A DNA stretch of 30,451 nucleotides from Tubiluchus corallicola (GCA_030141605.1 JAQGDQ010000894.1:52501-82951); one strand, 5' to 3'; counted from the stretch's first letter, positions 1-18,124 are shown. Translations and numbers: made by a program. The notes: generated by a model from the letters alone, not told the origin.

Positions 1-58
1 GTAGTATGTTTTTCTCATTTTTAACATTACTTTTCAATTTTTCTCTAAATTTTCGTAG

Positions 59-6222
<6,164 letters not shown>

Positions 6223-6987
6223 TAGTGCCATCTAGAAAACTAGAGCTTTAGAAAAAGTTTATTATAAGTTTCCGTTTGTCAGCCATTATTCTACAGGCAT
6301 TCACGCAGGGCCTAAGCCGCATTCCTAGGATGTGTGTCCTCTTGCACCTTGGAGATTTAACGAAGTTTGTTTTCAGTATCTGTCCGCATTGTGTTCTTCT
6401 TCAATTTGCCAGTCTAGAAACTCTTGACATGTATTAATTTAATTTAAACGAGTTTGCTCAGAATGACAGTCATGTTAAATTAAAAAAAATACAGTATTGC
6501 AAAGAAGAAATTGCTTTTGAAAGTGTCGTAGGGCGGAACCATCAGTCAGCTTCAGTGGCGGTTCGTAAATACAATTAATGGGGGTGCTGCTTCAGAAAAT
6601 TTGTAGCTATTGTTTTAATACTATGTAAAACGAAACAAACATGTAATTATAATGTTTAATCAACAAGCAGTTTTAGCCGCTATAATAGACTTTAATGTAA
6701 CCACAGTACAAATTATTTTACTTTTACTAATGATTGTAACCTCATTTTATATAGTTTATTATATATTCAGGCCTATATGTTACCTATGTTCTCATGTTAC
6801 GTGTTATATAAATGTTAAATATCGTGTGTATAACAAGTAGGAAAAATGTTCTTTGAAATCATATCTGCAGTATTCGCATTTTAATTTTTCTTTAATTCTA
6901 GTTGCTACATATACCAAATCGCTTCGATAGTCACTTGACAGTTAATTTGATTGCGAGCATTACGAGATTGTAAAATTGTAAATTTCC

Positions 6988-6993
6988 AATAAA
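6988..6993 (+). terminator. Candidate poly(A) signal of Tyr-rich EGF gene
   Basis: AATAAA about 770 bp after the stop at 6222, in AT-rich non-coding DNA. It is a reasonable end for a long 3' UTR, but other hexamer variants are closer. Confidence 0.35.
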
Positions 6994-8309
6994 AGGGTTT
7001 CATAAAATCGCATTTTGACTTCCGGGTGAATTTTAATTCATGGAATCATAAATTGTTAATGTGATGACGACAGTGTCTTTCCCATCAAAGACTTCTGTTT
7101 CGTTGGGAAAACACTAAAAATGAAACAAAGTTTATTAGTTTTTTAACTCTTTTAATTTTTATTTTAATCCAATACATATAGTACTATATGAAAACCGGAC
7201 GATTGTTTAGACTCAATCTCATTTTAATTTATTGTCCAAAATATACATTTTCTTGACTATAAAAGTTAGCGATTGTTTCTTATATTTGAACAATTAGCTT
7301 AGAAAGTTAATTAACTGCAACCGAGCACAGCTATTGCTTACGTCAGAAAGTAACCACAGTTTGTGCAACGGCAGGCGTCTTTTCTTGCCTCAAGCGCGTT
7401 TGTGTAAGCTTTTATGCTTAAACGTGTGATGTTACGAAAATGGGCTCTACGTCTTAAGACGTCAGAAACTAACACTGCAGTTCGTGATCATGGTTATCAC
7501 GGTACCGACTTCTATTTGTCGGCCACGCGAATGTGATAGAAAGGCGCTGTTGCCAATCTTAGTAGATTCACTGAGCCACGCGTAGCTTTGAAAGTTTAAC
7601 AAAATTTGAGTATCCGAGGTAATTATTATTTAATCCAAGTTTTGATGTAAAATAAGCTGTTGTAGTTTTCAATATTTAGAGTATTCCTTATTCTGAACTA
7701 ATGTTTACACAATCATCTGGTTTTCTTTTAGAATTATTGATAAAACAGGTTAAAGATTACTAACTAAAAATCTAAAATACTTATTAACCATATCTTGCCT
7801 AAAAATCATCAGATATGTTTCGTCAGTTTTTAAAAATGGAGACTCAAATGAAACATCAGAGTTTTCTACATCTACAAACTAGATTGTCATTTTTACTGGC
7901 GAGTTTACGATTTCTTAAATTACAGCAACTCTTCCTCATTAATGCTTTAAAGCGTGGAACGTTATTATCTGCACAAATACAAGGCACTCTCGTACCAAAT
8001 TCATAATGTATTTTAAAAAATTTACTAAGAGCAACATTATATGCCGATCTGAGTTTCTCAATCTTATGTCTATTAGGTCTATCAAGCAATTAGTAGCGTG
8101 TTAATAAAAATTTAAAAAAATGCATGACACCTTTAAACACCTGTCTGATGTCGTCCTCAGTTGCAAGTGTTCAAAATGTGTAGTTAGCAAAGCCAGAAAG
8201 AAATGTAACAAACGTTATCGGGATTCAATACGTAGTGTTTACAGTGAAATGTATGTGGGCGGAGCTGAATGTCGGAGCAGCATATGAAATAGAAGTGAAG
8301 CGAGTATAT

Positions 8310-8755
<446 letters not shown>

Positions 8756-10458
8756 GCCCATTAGGTCTATTGTAGGCATTGGGCAGAGAGATTTGTAAAA
8801 TAACAGAAATCTGTTGCCGAGACTGGTAAACACAGCAGTAGTCCAGCAAAAAACTGACAATGCTATACTAGTGGCTTGTCAGCACCGCTTCCGAACTAAA
8901 TGGATAGAACTTTGCCGATTATTCAAAGCGGTTTATGTTCAATAATGCTCAACCACTTTTAAATTAACAGAAACAATTCAGTGTTAACCCTACATAATAC
9001 ATCAATTACATCTTCGTTACCTGGATGGTCATAGCTAACAATGTTGTCAAAAACAGCTGAATTAGAGGCATGTTTTGACAGAATTGTCAAGGTTCACACA
9101 CACAAAAAAGTGTCTAGACGACTTTCCTATGTATGTAGCGTTGCACTTATATCTATAGACTACCATAGATTGCAAAAGTGTCGGCATAATTTGATCTTGA
9201 AGTCGATAAATTCTTAATACCGAAAACACATACAAATATTCTCAATAAAATTTTTTATTAGCAAACAGATTTAAACATTTTTAACAACAAGCAGCTGCAG
9301 TTTAAATCTGCACTACTGACTTTAGCCACGCATTAGTGACTGCGGGCGACCATGAGTCACTGTCTTGTTCTTTGCCAATAACTATGTTTTCACTGTGGTA
9401 TGTTTATTAAAGAGGCTAGTGCTGTTGTAATTGTGTTTGATACATAACTTGTTTCTTAATACCAAGAGGCTTGTTACTTTTCTACAAAAGAGTAACGCAT
9501 GTAATTAAATTAGTTTAAATCTTTGCAATGAAATTCATAAAGAAAATAATTATGCCATGTAGCCTTCCAGTTTATTCTTCAATTTACAAGGTGAAAGCTG
9601 AAACGAATAAGTCTCCCCACAGTTTCGTTGCGCGCACGCGCAGTTACTGTAGGTCAAAGGTTAAGTGTACCACAGCAACGCGTCTTAGCTAGAACCGTCA
9701 CGTGATATATGGGTAAAGCAAAGCCCAGTTCAATAACTTCAGTTGTTTTCGTGGACTTTGCTTAATTATGCATTAGTGTGTGCGGTATCTTGCTCAGGAA
9801 CAAGAAAAAATGAAGTAGGAAAGGTTCTATAGCTAGCATTCGTCCCTTTTTTAATTATTAGTACAATAGCTTGGGCTACGAGGCGTCGTCAAGTGTACAC
9901 AAATGCGTTGTCTAGTACGCTTAACCTTTGATCTTTTCACGATCATTACCAATCGCTGGAACTGTGAAGGGCTTATTAACAGATGTTTGGAGAACAATAA
10001 TGTCAGGTCGATTATTACGAAATAATAAAAAACTGTTCCAGACGTGGTTTTTGTTTGGCATAGGACTGTCTTCGGATCTACTGTTTTTGTCTATAAATGT
10101 TTATCTATAAATACCATCAGACTTATAATACGTAATTACATTATAAAGTAACACTTAATTTTTCAATGATTCTGATTAATAATTAGAAACTAAAATTTTT
10201 AAATAATTACAATATAAAACATTCAAACGCTTTAATCCCTAAAATACAAGTAAAAATACAACGAGGAAAATAAGTACCTGGTCAGTTTGACTGGCGGATG
10301 AAAGCCTTTTCCCACAATTATCTTATAATTAATTATGCTAATTAATTTTAATACTGGAGTTAAGCTATATATTAAGTGAACACTATTTTACGTTGTTTCG
10401 GAATACATTATGTACACAATACGATGAAAATTAATTAAATTTTCTGAGAGACGTTTCA

Positions 10459-10464
10459 TTTAAT
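10459..10464 (-). terminator. Possible poly(A) signal of calcium-sensor gene
   Basis: ATTAAA on the minus strand about 65 bp past the stop codon. It is a common variant hexamer in AT-rich DNA, so support is weak. Confidence 0.25.
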
Positions 10465-10529
10465 ATAAAATGTTTAACGTAACGCCCCCTATGATAACGG
10501 TTACACTAAAGTGGTGAACTTCATGGACG

Positions 10530-11084
10530 TTAAGCTAGAGCTTGAACAATCCACGGATGTGACTTTAACCCTTCTCGAAATTCTTTTCTTGCTAAGCGTC
10601 CATCGTTGTCCAAATCTAGTTCTTCAATCAATTTGTCTACGCGCTTTTTTGAGGAGTTCTTGTTAAGTGGCGGATTTAATAAGTTACCAGTCATGGATGA
10701 AATGGCGTTGACCACAGCCAACATGTCAGCGTCCGAGATGTACTCATCATGATCTAAATCGTACAGATTGAATGCCATATCCAACTTCTCATCCAAAGTG
10801 CCTCTAGATGTCACTGAAATTGCGATAACAAATTCTTCTAACGAAATGGTTCCATTTTTGTTTAAATCAAACAGATCGAAGACGAGAGCCGCAAACTGCG
10901 AGGCGTCTCCGTGTGGATAATGTCGCTGATAGGTTCTCTGGAACTGCTCCTTTATCAAAGTACCACTCGGACAGTCTTTGAGAAAGTCCTTATACCACTG
11001 TTGCAGTTCCTTCTCGTCAAAATGAGTGCATTGCTGAAGTTCGGATATTTGAGCAGATGTTAGCTTTGCATTATTGTTGCCCAT
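10530..11084 (-). CDS. Neuronal calcium sensor (NCS-1/frequenin-hippocalcin family), intronless
   Basis: 184 aa in a single uninterrupted frame, near the family's usual 190. It starts MGNNNAKL, matching the N-myristoylation start of the family. EF1 is the inactive Cys-Pro type (C38-P39-S40-G41). EF2 is canonical at D73-E84 and EF4 at D157-E168. EF3 (D109-D120) has Glu in place of the central Gly and Asp at position 12, so its calcium binding may be weakened. Closest resemblance is to NCS-1 (SVTSRGTLDEKL and a terminal IVQAL), but the usual last few residues are absent. Such proteins bind calcium and act at membranes, mainly in neurons. On the coding strand a splice-acceptor-like ttttctacag precedes gagaATG, so a 5' UTR exon may exist. 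The lack of coding introns, where relatives usually have several, suggests a retrocopy that stayed intact. Confidence 0.9.
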   Translation of the reverse strand: MGNNNAKLTSAQISELQQCTHFDEKELQQWYKDFLKDCPSGTLIKEQFQRTYQRHYPHGDASQFAALVFDLFDLNKNGTISLEEFVIAISVTSRGTLDEKLDMAFNLYDLDHDEYISDADMLAVVNAISSMTGNLLNPPLNKNSSKKRVDKLIEELDLDNDGRLARKEFREGLKSHPWIVQALA

Positions 11085-11641
11085 TCTCCTGTAGAAAAAT
11101 TAACACAGCAAAAAGATTGCAGAATAAGTTCTTTGACGACTTCAGGAGCTGTGCGTCTGATGACAACTGACAAATCGTAGTTTTGGCTACTTGCTCAAAA
11201 CTAATGAAAACTCAAAATAGCAATCACAAATTTGCTAACTTCACAGCGGTGTTTCTAAGCGTCTATGAACTTCAAAATCAGGCAGTTTCAATTAAGCCTG
11301 ATACCTTATATTTGTTTGTATGGCCTGCCAAAGTACTTTATTAGAAGGCTTTCATGCTTGGAAACCTTTCAAAGAAAAACATCCGCGATTTTACAATGAA
11401 TTAGGTTAAAATATTTACAAGAAACGCCAAACACGAAGCAGTTACACATTATCAGCTGTAGGTTCCTATAAGTAACAAGATTATGATTAGTAAACATATT
11501 TATGATTCGTTTCATTATAATGCCCTCAGGTTTAAAAATGACGAGCTCGATCTATATTGACAAAATTAAAAACATAACAAGTGAACTATTCAAGCAAACT
11601 CCGTTCAAACCTAAAAACATTCCCCTAATTTCGAAAGAAGT

Positions 11642-12262
11642 ACGGTGCGAAGAACAATGGGTCAAATTTTAGTGAGCAGAGCATATGGATTTTATCAAAA
11701 TTCATCTTAATTCCAAACATCCATGCGTCCAGTCTACGTCTAAGCTGTTGAACAATCGATCTCTCACGGTGCGAAGAACAATGGGTCAAATTTTAGTCAG
11801 CAGAACATATGAATTTTATCAAAATTCATCTTAGTTCCAAACATCCATGCGTCCAGTCTACGTCTAAACTGTTGAACAATCGATCTCTCACGGTGCGAAG
11901 AACAATGGGTCAAATTTTAGTCAGCAGAACATATGGATTTTATCAAAATTCATCTTACTTCCAAACATCCATGCGTCCAGTTTACCTCTAAACTGGAGAA
12001 CAATCGATCTCTCACGGTGCGTAGAACAATGGGTCAAATTTTAGTCAGCAGAACATATGGATTTTATCAAAATTCATCTTAGTTCCAGACATCCATGCGT
12101 CCAGTTTACCTCTAAACTGGAGAACAATCGATCTCTCACGGTGCGAAGAACGATGGGTCAAATTTTAGTCAGCAGAACATATGGATTTTATCAAAATTCA
12201 TCATAGTTCCAAACATCCATGTGTCCAGTTTACCTCTAAACTGGAGAATAATCGAACTCTCT
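11642..12262. repeat. Minisatellite, five 124-bp units
   Basis: Units start ACGGTGCG at 11642, 11766, 11890, 12014 and 12138, exactly 124 bp apart with no length changes, and end near 12262. Units 3-5 contain the hairpin TCCAGTTTA-CCTC-TAAACTGGA. In units 1-2 this spot has diverged. It makes a spurious open frame at 11809-11991. Confidence 0.9.
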
Positions 12263-12339
12263 CGTTTCTGTACGAAAAGGTTGAATACACACACGGGTTT
12301 CTCTGCTAGAACTTGCTTATATTTACCTTGATACATTTA

Positions 12340-12710
12340 CTGGCCTTTACTCCATTTGAATGTCGAGACTGTAATGTTTTGTATATCGGAAGATGTCCCG
12401 TTATTTTGGTGTGTGGCCACATTGGGGTAACAGCAAAAACTGAGAAAAACTCTCCTGTCCACCTCACTCAAGTATCTTGGACCATTGCGCTCAGAATGAA
12501 CACTCTTGTTCATCTTCTGACTTCTCTATTATTTATAAAATTAGGATTGGCTCTGGAAATGACCTCATACGGTTAATGAAAGTATTAACATGCTCTTCCT
12601 GCAAACCAGGCCTCAATCAGGACTAGCACTTTGTGCCCATAAAACTTTTCTAATTTCATCTGTGACTCAGACATTGACTGTAAATAAAATCGTTTGAATC
12701 CTTCCTAAAA
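12340..12710 (+). mobile_element. Penelope-like retroelement 3' fragment (GIY-YIG region), decayed
   Basis: One frame gives FECRDCNVLYIGR, which fits the C-x2-C-x3-YIG-x start of the GIY-YIG endonuclease found at the end of Penelope-like elements. After a frameshift another frame gives SILDHCAQNEHSCSSSDFSI, then DLIRLMKVLT and KPGLNQD before a stop. This is the His and K-P-x-L-N pattern expected at the domain's end. The last 210 bp (12496-12707) recur at 15792-16004. Frameshifts show it is dead. The family name is a motif-based guess; a LINE with a GIY-YIG tail is the alternative. Confidence 0.5.
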
Positions 12711-13239
12711 TGTGTTTCTGTTTCTGACTGGCTTCGCTATGCGCTGCTGAAAATCTGTCTCTTGGTGCTTGACAGACAGAGGGTATTGTTTGACAGAAGG
12801 TGAGATTTGAGCTGGCAAATAGATAGCTGTTTATTCTGGTTAGTAATTTTAGTTTATTTCTGTTACTTATTTGCTTGTCATCATCATAAAGTAGACTGGA
12901 TTGTTCTTATGTTTCTTGTTACTTATAACTTACTTTGTATTTGTAGAATGAGAATGGATTATTTTGTTAACCGGCAACGTCAGAGTGAATTTTTAGCCAG
13001 CAACAATAACGGCATTAGTCTCAACCATAACTTTGGTGTTAGTTCTGTTACTGAGATGGCTTCTCCATTTCTAAGTTTATCGTAAAATGATGACTTTTAC
13101 ATTGAAAATGATTTGGCCTTTTGGGCAATAAGTTTTAACTACTACATGAGTTTTTAATGAAAGAGTTTACTTTTAATAACCAGTTTATGGTAAATTACAA
13201 GTATTTTTCTAAATTAAAAATGATAAATTACCTTAAATC

Positions 13240-13885
13240 ACAAGAAAACCCTCCAATTACATAAAGCTTCGTCTTGATATTTTATACCACTTACTTACTA
13301 CCTTTTTGCATGCAGGGCTTGCATCGGCTGTAACGCTGTATAAAATGTGTAAATTTAAACTCCCGCGATGATCTTTAGGCGCAGCCATTTTGATGGTAGG
13401 TCGTTTGAAACAAGTTTTGATAACATTAAGTAAAGTTTGAAAAAATAATCAGAGCGTTCTTAGCATACATGTTGCTAATTAAGTAAAATTTTAAATTACT
13501 GTATCTTGTTAATAAGATTAAAAATACGTTTTTGGTTAGTGAGTGGCGCACTCAGCAAGGTGAGTCAGCGACATTTTACCAATTGGCACAAACATTTTAA
13601 ATTATTAGTCTAGTTACATAAATCTTTCCAGCAGGTAAATGAAATGCTAAGTAATATAGATTTGCACGGAAAGTTTTTTGGGTCATAATTTAACATTGCC
13701 TTTTCTTTTCCTGATTTACGTGGCGCAGTGACGTCATGTAATGGCGCCGTCGGAACAGTATTGCGGGAGATTTAAATTAAAAACAAACGAAAATTCCTTT
13801 CAACGCGAATACGATATCTGCATAAAATTGTTGTAAAGGCGATTCTTCTGAAGCCTACTTCAGGTGCCCCTTTTCCTGTCCTTTA
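13240..13885. repeat. Dispersed repeat, copy 2
   Basis: Counterpart of 5434-6107 with many substitutions and small indels. This copy contains a perfect cAMP-response-element octamer TGACGTCA at 13729-13736, which copy 1 lacks (AAACGTCA). Confidence 0.75.
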
Positions 13886-14152
13886 AGCAAGTTAGGTACG
13901 TTCTTTGAATGTCTTTGAGTTTCGGCAGACAGATAATGTGGATGCCGTTACTTTGATTCCACTTTTTATTGATACGTAATTCTGCATATTGAAATTTAAA
14001 TGTTTCATTATAGTTGATTTTATCTCTACAACAATTTTGTATATTTTTATTTTTGATTGATAGTTTTAGCTTATATAAAGTTATCAGTGATTTCGTTATT
14101 TTATCAGTAATTTTATTGTAATCAGTCGACTGAGAATACTAACGAGCAACGT

Positions 14153-14158
14153 TTTATT
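14153..14158 (-). terminator. Candidate poly(A) signal of PKA-R gene
   Basis: AATAAA on the minus strand about 150 bp beyond the stop codon at 14308. The placement is suitable, and the region is AT-rich. Confidence 0.4.
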
Positions 14159-14307
14159 TTATAGTTCGACTTTAAATAAAATTTTCATTCACGGAATATT
14201 TTATCGAGCAAAAAAAGGATTTTTTAGACGAAATGTCATGGCTTTTCGTCTTTTACACTTACAACAAGAAAAAACTTGAAATTAACTAACCATGGTTAGA
14301 ACATTAT

Positions 14308-15246
14308 TTAATTTTTTAATTCTATGTAACTCTTCAGGTTGTCAATGTTGCGCGCCAGTATATCGTAGCAGGTTCCCAACAAACGTTCAAAAGATTCACG
14401 GTCTAATTTCACACACTTTAATCTCCCAACAGCTTGTATCGTAGCTGCTCGCGGATTATCATACATCAGTGCAATTTCACCAAAATAATCCGAGCTACCC
14501 AGTCGACCGACCTCAGCTGGTTCTGCATCTTTGGTAGGACGCTGGAGGACCACGGCCTCACCCTCAAGAATAATGAAGAAAGCGTTGCCAGGATCACCTT
14601 GCCTGATGACCTCCATGCCATCTGAGAATTGGACTGGTTCCAAAGCGTCAATAATGGCCCATCGTTCCCAGTCAGTCAAATTCTCCAAGATCTTCACTTT
14701 GCCCAAAAATTCCTCATAAATCCTGCGTTTTCGCATGGTAGATCCCATGATAATCTTCCTGTACGAGTCCCTGTCAATACCCCACACTTTCAAGGCGGAT
14801 TTTGCTTTGACTGTAGCTGCTCGTGGTTGTTGGTATATGAGAGCGAGCTCGCCAAAGCTCATTCCTTCTCCTAGGGTAATCTCAAATTTATCATCCACAT
14901 AAACATCCACTTCACCAGAGTCTATTATGTAGAAGTTATCTCCTTCGTCCCCTTGCTGAATGAGAATTTCACCCGGAGTGCACTCTCTCGGAAACATGGC
15001 GTCGAATATGTCACCTTTTTCGTCCTCGTCCAGATGTGAAAATAATATATTAGCTTTTATGGCTTTGTGCAAATCTTGTTTTGTCTTTTCGTCTTTTTCT
15101 ATGACTTTCTTCATATAATTTTTAGCGTCTTCTTCTGTATACACGGCAGCACTAATGGCCGATCGCCTGCCTCTTTTCGGTTTAATCACAGGCGAGCCAG
15201 CTGTAGTTATTGTGATACGTTCTTTTCTTCCAAAAATTTGTCCCAT
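14308..15246 (-). CDS. cAMP-dependent protein kinase type I regulatory subunit, N-truncated and intronless
   Basis: 312 aa. Family members bind and inhibit the PKA catalytic subunit until cAMP binds. Visible in order: a type-I pseudosubstrate R27-R28-S29-A30-I31 followed by VYTEEDA; cyclic-nucleotide domain A with cassette [16 protein letters not shown] (131-146, Arg142); and domain B with cassette [16 protein letters not shown] (255-270, Arg266). Both cassettes keep the Glu and Arg that hold cAMP. Usual RI subunits are about 380 aa with an N-terminal dimerization/docking domain. Here only 26 residues precede the pseudosubstrate. An in-frame TAG lies 21 codons upstream with no Met between, so this ATG is the first. 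The start MGQIFGRK fits a loose N-myristoylation pattern. No coding introns are present, suggesting a retrocopy under selection. It may still inhibit PKA as a monomer (inference). Confidence 0.9.
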   Translation of the reverse strand: MGQIFGRKERITITTAGSPVIKPKRGRRSAISAAVYTEEDAKNYMKKVIEKDEKTKQDLHKAIKANILFSHLDEDEKGDIFDAMFPRECTPGEILIQQGDEGDNFYIIDSGEVDVYVDDKFEITLGEGMSFGELALIYQQPRAATVKAKSALKVWGIDRDSYRKIIMGSTMRKRRIYEEFLGKVKILENLTDWERWAIIDALEPVQFSDGMEVIRQGDPGNAFFIILEGEAVVLQRPTKDAEPAEVGRLGSSDYFGEIALMYDNPRAATIQAVGRLKCVKLDRESFERLLGTCYDILARNIDNLKSYIELKN

Positions 15247-15791
15247 TGTAACTTTAAAAGTGGCACTGTTTAGGCTAGTTGCGTTTCTTTCTTTCTGGGC
15301 AATATGCTACGTGAGTATCCTGTCTGCTTTCATCAGAAAGGTAAATGTTTGCACCACTTATATTCAGTAAACAAGGCACGTACACGCGTTTATGAGTTTG
15401 GTGATTTATATTCTCGCATAATGATCTTTAAATACAGAAAGCGTGGATGCGCGTTCCGGTAAAATAACGAGGCATTTATTCGCCTCATCGATTTCTTCCA
15501 TTTATAAATACATAATTAATGATTCCGGAGCTTTTAAAATATACTGCAAACCAGCTATAAGTTGGGCATTGTAAGGCTGTGGACTGATCCTAAAGTCAAT
15601 ATAGGCAAATGATAAGACTGACGTTTACAGTGAATGAGAAAGAAGAGATTAATGGTAGGATGATGAATGTTCCAAAGTGCAAGCTAGACTAAATACAGCA
15701 TAGTAAATGTTTCCCTTATGCATGTAAACAAACGCAGAACTACTTATTCTTCTAATTGTGGAGTTTACAGCAGTTTAGGTGTCATCACATG

Positions 15792-16004
15792 AACACTCTT
15801 GTTCATCTTCTGACTTCTCTATTATTTATAAAATTAGGATTGGCTCTGGAAAAGACGTCATACGGTTGGTGAAAGTATTAACATACTTCTCCTGCAAACC
15901 AGGCCTCAGTCAGGACTAGCACTTTGTTCCCATAAAACTTTACTAATTTGATCTGTGACTCAGGCATTGACTGTAAATAAAATCGTTTGAATCCTTCCTA
16001 AAAT
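15792..16004 (+). mobile_element. Second copy of the Penelope-like 3' end
   Basis: About 90% like 12496-12707 by eye. It keeps the same final coding motif with changes (DVIRLVKVLT, then KPGLSQD and stop) and the same 3' tail ending near AATCCTTCCTAAAAT. Both copies point the same way and flank the 3-kb block with the PKA-R gene. Confidence 0.6.
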
Positions 16005-16179
16005 TCTCTTTATATATATATATATATATCCTGACTTTCTCGGAACACTAACTTTGTGGAACTTGCAGGAATTTGACTCTGACTGTAACCTTTTCTAATG
16101 TAAATTAAATGAAAATTCATAAGGCAACACTGAGCTTAATTTCCCTACTGAACACGAGGCAGATTACATGTCCCGTTTC

Positions 16180-16760
16180 TAACTTAGTTTAAACATAATT
16201 TATTATAGGATTGGATCAGACAGTTGAACAACATGATTTAGGATCCTCACCACAACAGACTTTATACACCTTTTACAAAAACATTTACAGCAAGAATAGA
16301 CTATAACTATACAAGCTGACAAGTTTTACTACAAGAATACATTAGACATTAGTAGAAAATGACGGTTAGAAAATATTAATGTACGAATATTTAAGACTGA
16401 TGCATTTCATATCAGATAGAAACTACTGGAAGCGTTTAGTACGTAATGTATACATTGGAATATTTTACAGTTAGCAACATCTTTTCCGAATAATAACAAC
16501 TTCAACAGATCAATAGTTCCTAAGGCAGCTATATGAAGATTTTTCGGGCAGAAGTATTTCATTTAATTTATCAAAAATAACAACCCTAGTTTGTTGATAC
16601 AATGGGTAGTGCAACAAAAAGTGTTCAACAGACTCAAATCGAAATCCACAGTTACAATTCGGCAATATTGGATGACCGTTATTATCTTTACAGTCTTTAG
16701 AGAAAAGGTCATAGTTTAGCTGAGAAAATCCGATTCTCATGCGCGTATTCTAACTTATTA
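16180..16760 (-). mobile_element. LINE 3' end: ORF2 C-terminal domain plus 3' UTR
   Basis: The minus-strand frame 16740-16510 encodes RIGFSQLNYDLFSKDC, then CNCGFRFESVEHFLLHYPLY and a following Arg. This is the C-x-C-G..E-x2-H-x4-C-type domain at the C terminus of many non-LTR retrotransposons, with the last Cys changed to Tyr. The 330 bp below it (16180-16510) act as 3' UTR because they recur without the coding part at 20604-21045. The copy is truncated at its 5' side. Confidence 0.65.
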
Positions 16761-16984
16761 TGATAGACCTCAGCGGGAAATCCAAAAATCGAGCAGATTA
16801 TAATTTAGATAATAATTTCGTAAATTCATTGAAATTCCAGACTTTTTTCTGTTTGACAATTAAATAATCATAAAGTGAGTGTTTGTGACAACACATATAC
16901 TCGCCAGCAAACCCTCCGTTACTCATACATGTTATATTATTTTAGACATTTTAGCATAAACCAATTCCAGGAATCATAGTTGCT

Positions 16985-17205
16985 TATAATCAAAGACGAT
17001 TGCAAATAATTTCACTATCACGCATGCGCATTATTTTTACCTGAACAATTCCAGTAAACAAATTTTGTAAACAAACATACACAGGAAATAAATAATTTTC
17101 GAAACTTTCACTATCACGCATGCGCCTTATTTTTGCCTGAACAATTCCAGTAAATAAATTTTGTAAACAAACGTACACAGCAAATAAATAATTTTCGAAA
17201 CAGTT
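16985..17205. repeat. Two tandem 96-bp units
   Basis: Units begin TTCACTATCACGCATGCGC at 17011 and 17107. They share GAACAATTCCAGTAAA and AAATAAATAATTTTCG. A diverged piece of the same unit is seen near 22855-22912. They lie about 300 bp upstream of the TATA box of the next gene. Confidence 0.75.
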
Positions 17206-17485
17206 TCAAGAAAAGGAATTGTCATAAAATATCTAACGTAAATGTTTTCTTGTTATTGAAATAAATTTCGCCGCATTGCTTAAGAAGAGTATTTACGACT
17301 CTTTATTTTACGATGTCTTGTGCAATGGAGCGTCGAAGAACTAGCGAAATATAAACGAAATTCACCGAAGTTCTTTTATCGTGTTTTCTACCTGGTAGCA
17401 TTGATAGATTCGCAAAAACAAGCGAAATTCACTGAAATTCAGACACCATAGCAAGTTGTCCAACCAATTAGAGATTTTGAAATCG

Positions 17486-17493
17486 TATAAATA
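17486..17493 (+). promoter_or_regulatory. TATA box of the one-EGF gene
   Basis: TATAAATA with an initiator-like TCAGTC at 17511-17516, the usual spacing of about 25-30 bp. A non-coding first exon would run from about 17513 to 17595 and end at a strong donor GTAAGTG. Confidence 0.55.
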
Positions 17494-17512
17494 AGATGAG
17501 AACATCACAGTC

Positions 17513-17595
17513 AGTCAATAATCGAAGATCAGAAGTTGATCAGAGAAATCTAGAAGAGCTTATACGGAGCAACAAGAGAGTCAAAAGCAAATAAT
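17513..17595 (+). other. Non-coding first exon of the one-EGF gene
   Basis: About 83 nt between the predicted start site and donor GTAAGTG at 17596, joined to the acceptor before 18214. No ORF. It is supported by promoter spacing and the donor only. Confidence 0.45.
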
Positions 17596-18071
17596 GTAAG
17601 TGCAAATTATACAATTAAATTCTACTTTTTTAAATATTTTTTGATGTGGTTTGTTTTGCTTATAAAAATGATTTTTTACATAGACGAGTGCAACACTGAC
17701 TCCAAAACATTTTTAATTCATAAATTTAAATTTTTTAAAAAAATTCTTATAATTTCGTTTTTTTATGTTAATGTTACTACTCCATTAATGCCAATAGACA
17801 TTGTCATTTCTTAGAGTCTTGGAAATAATTTTTGGCAAAGCTTTTAAATATTACAAGTCTAAATATTACATTAATTTACTAATGGCTTCTTATATATATA
17901 TATATATTACCTAAGTATTAACTAATGAACTAGTCGTGTTTTTGAATTAAATATTTTGAGTTATTACATACATGATCTAACTAATTGTATATTTCTTCAC
18001 AGCACATAGTGCAAGTACTGTGATCAGTAACAGTTACTGTGTTGTAAATCCACTCAAAATAAACAAAATAA

Positions 18072-18074
<3 letters not shown>

Positions 18075-18124
<50 letters not shown>
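18075..18124. repeat. (TA)n(TG)n microsatellite
   Basis: 50-bp compound dinucleotide tract in intron 1 of the one-EGF gene. Similar tracts lie at 16010-16029, 17891-17908, 22305-22334 and 23218-23262. Confidence 0.95.

Noticed and set aside
11642-12262. CRISPR array
   Set aside because: The repeats are contiguous 124-bp units with no spacers, in animal DNA.
12807-13085. 92-codon frame with a hydrophobic start
   Set aside because: No recognisable domain, splice partner or composition; most likely chance in AT-rich DNA.
12496-16004. LTR retrotransposon bounded by the 210-bp direct repeats
   Set aside because: The repeats contain the C-terminal code and stop of a Penelope-like element, with no TG..CA ends, primer-binding site or gag/pol between them.
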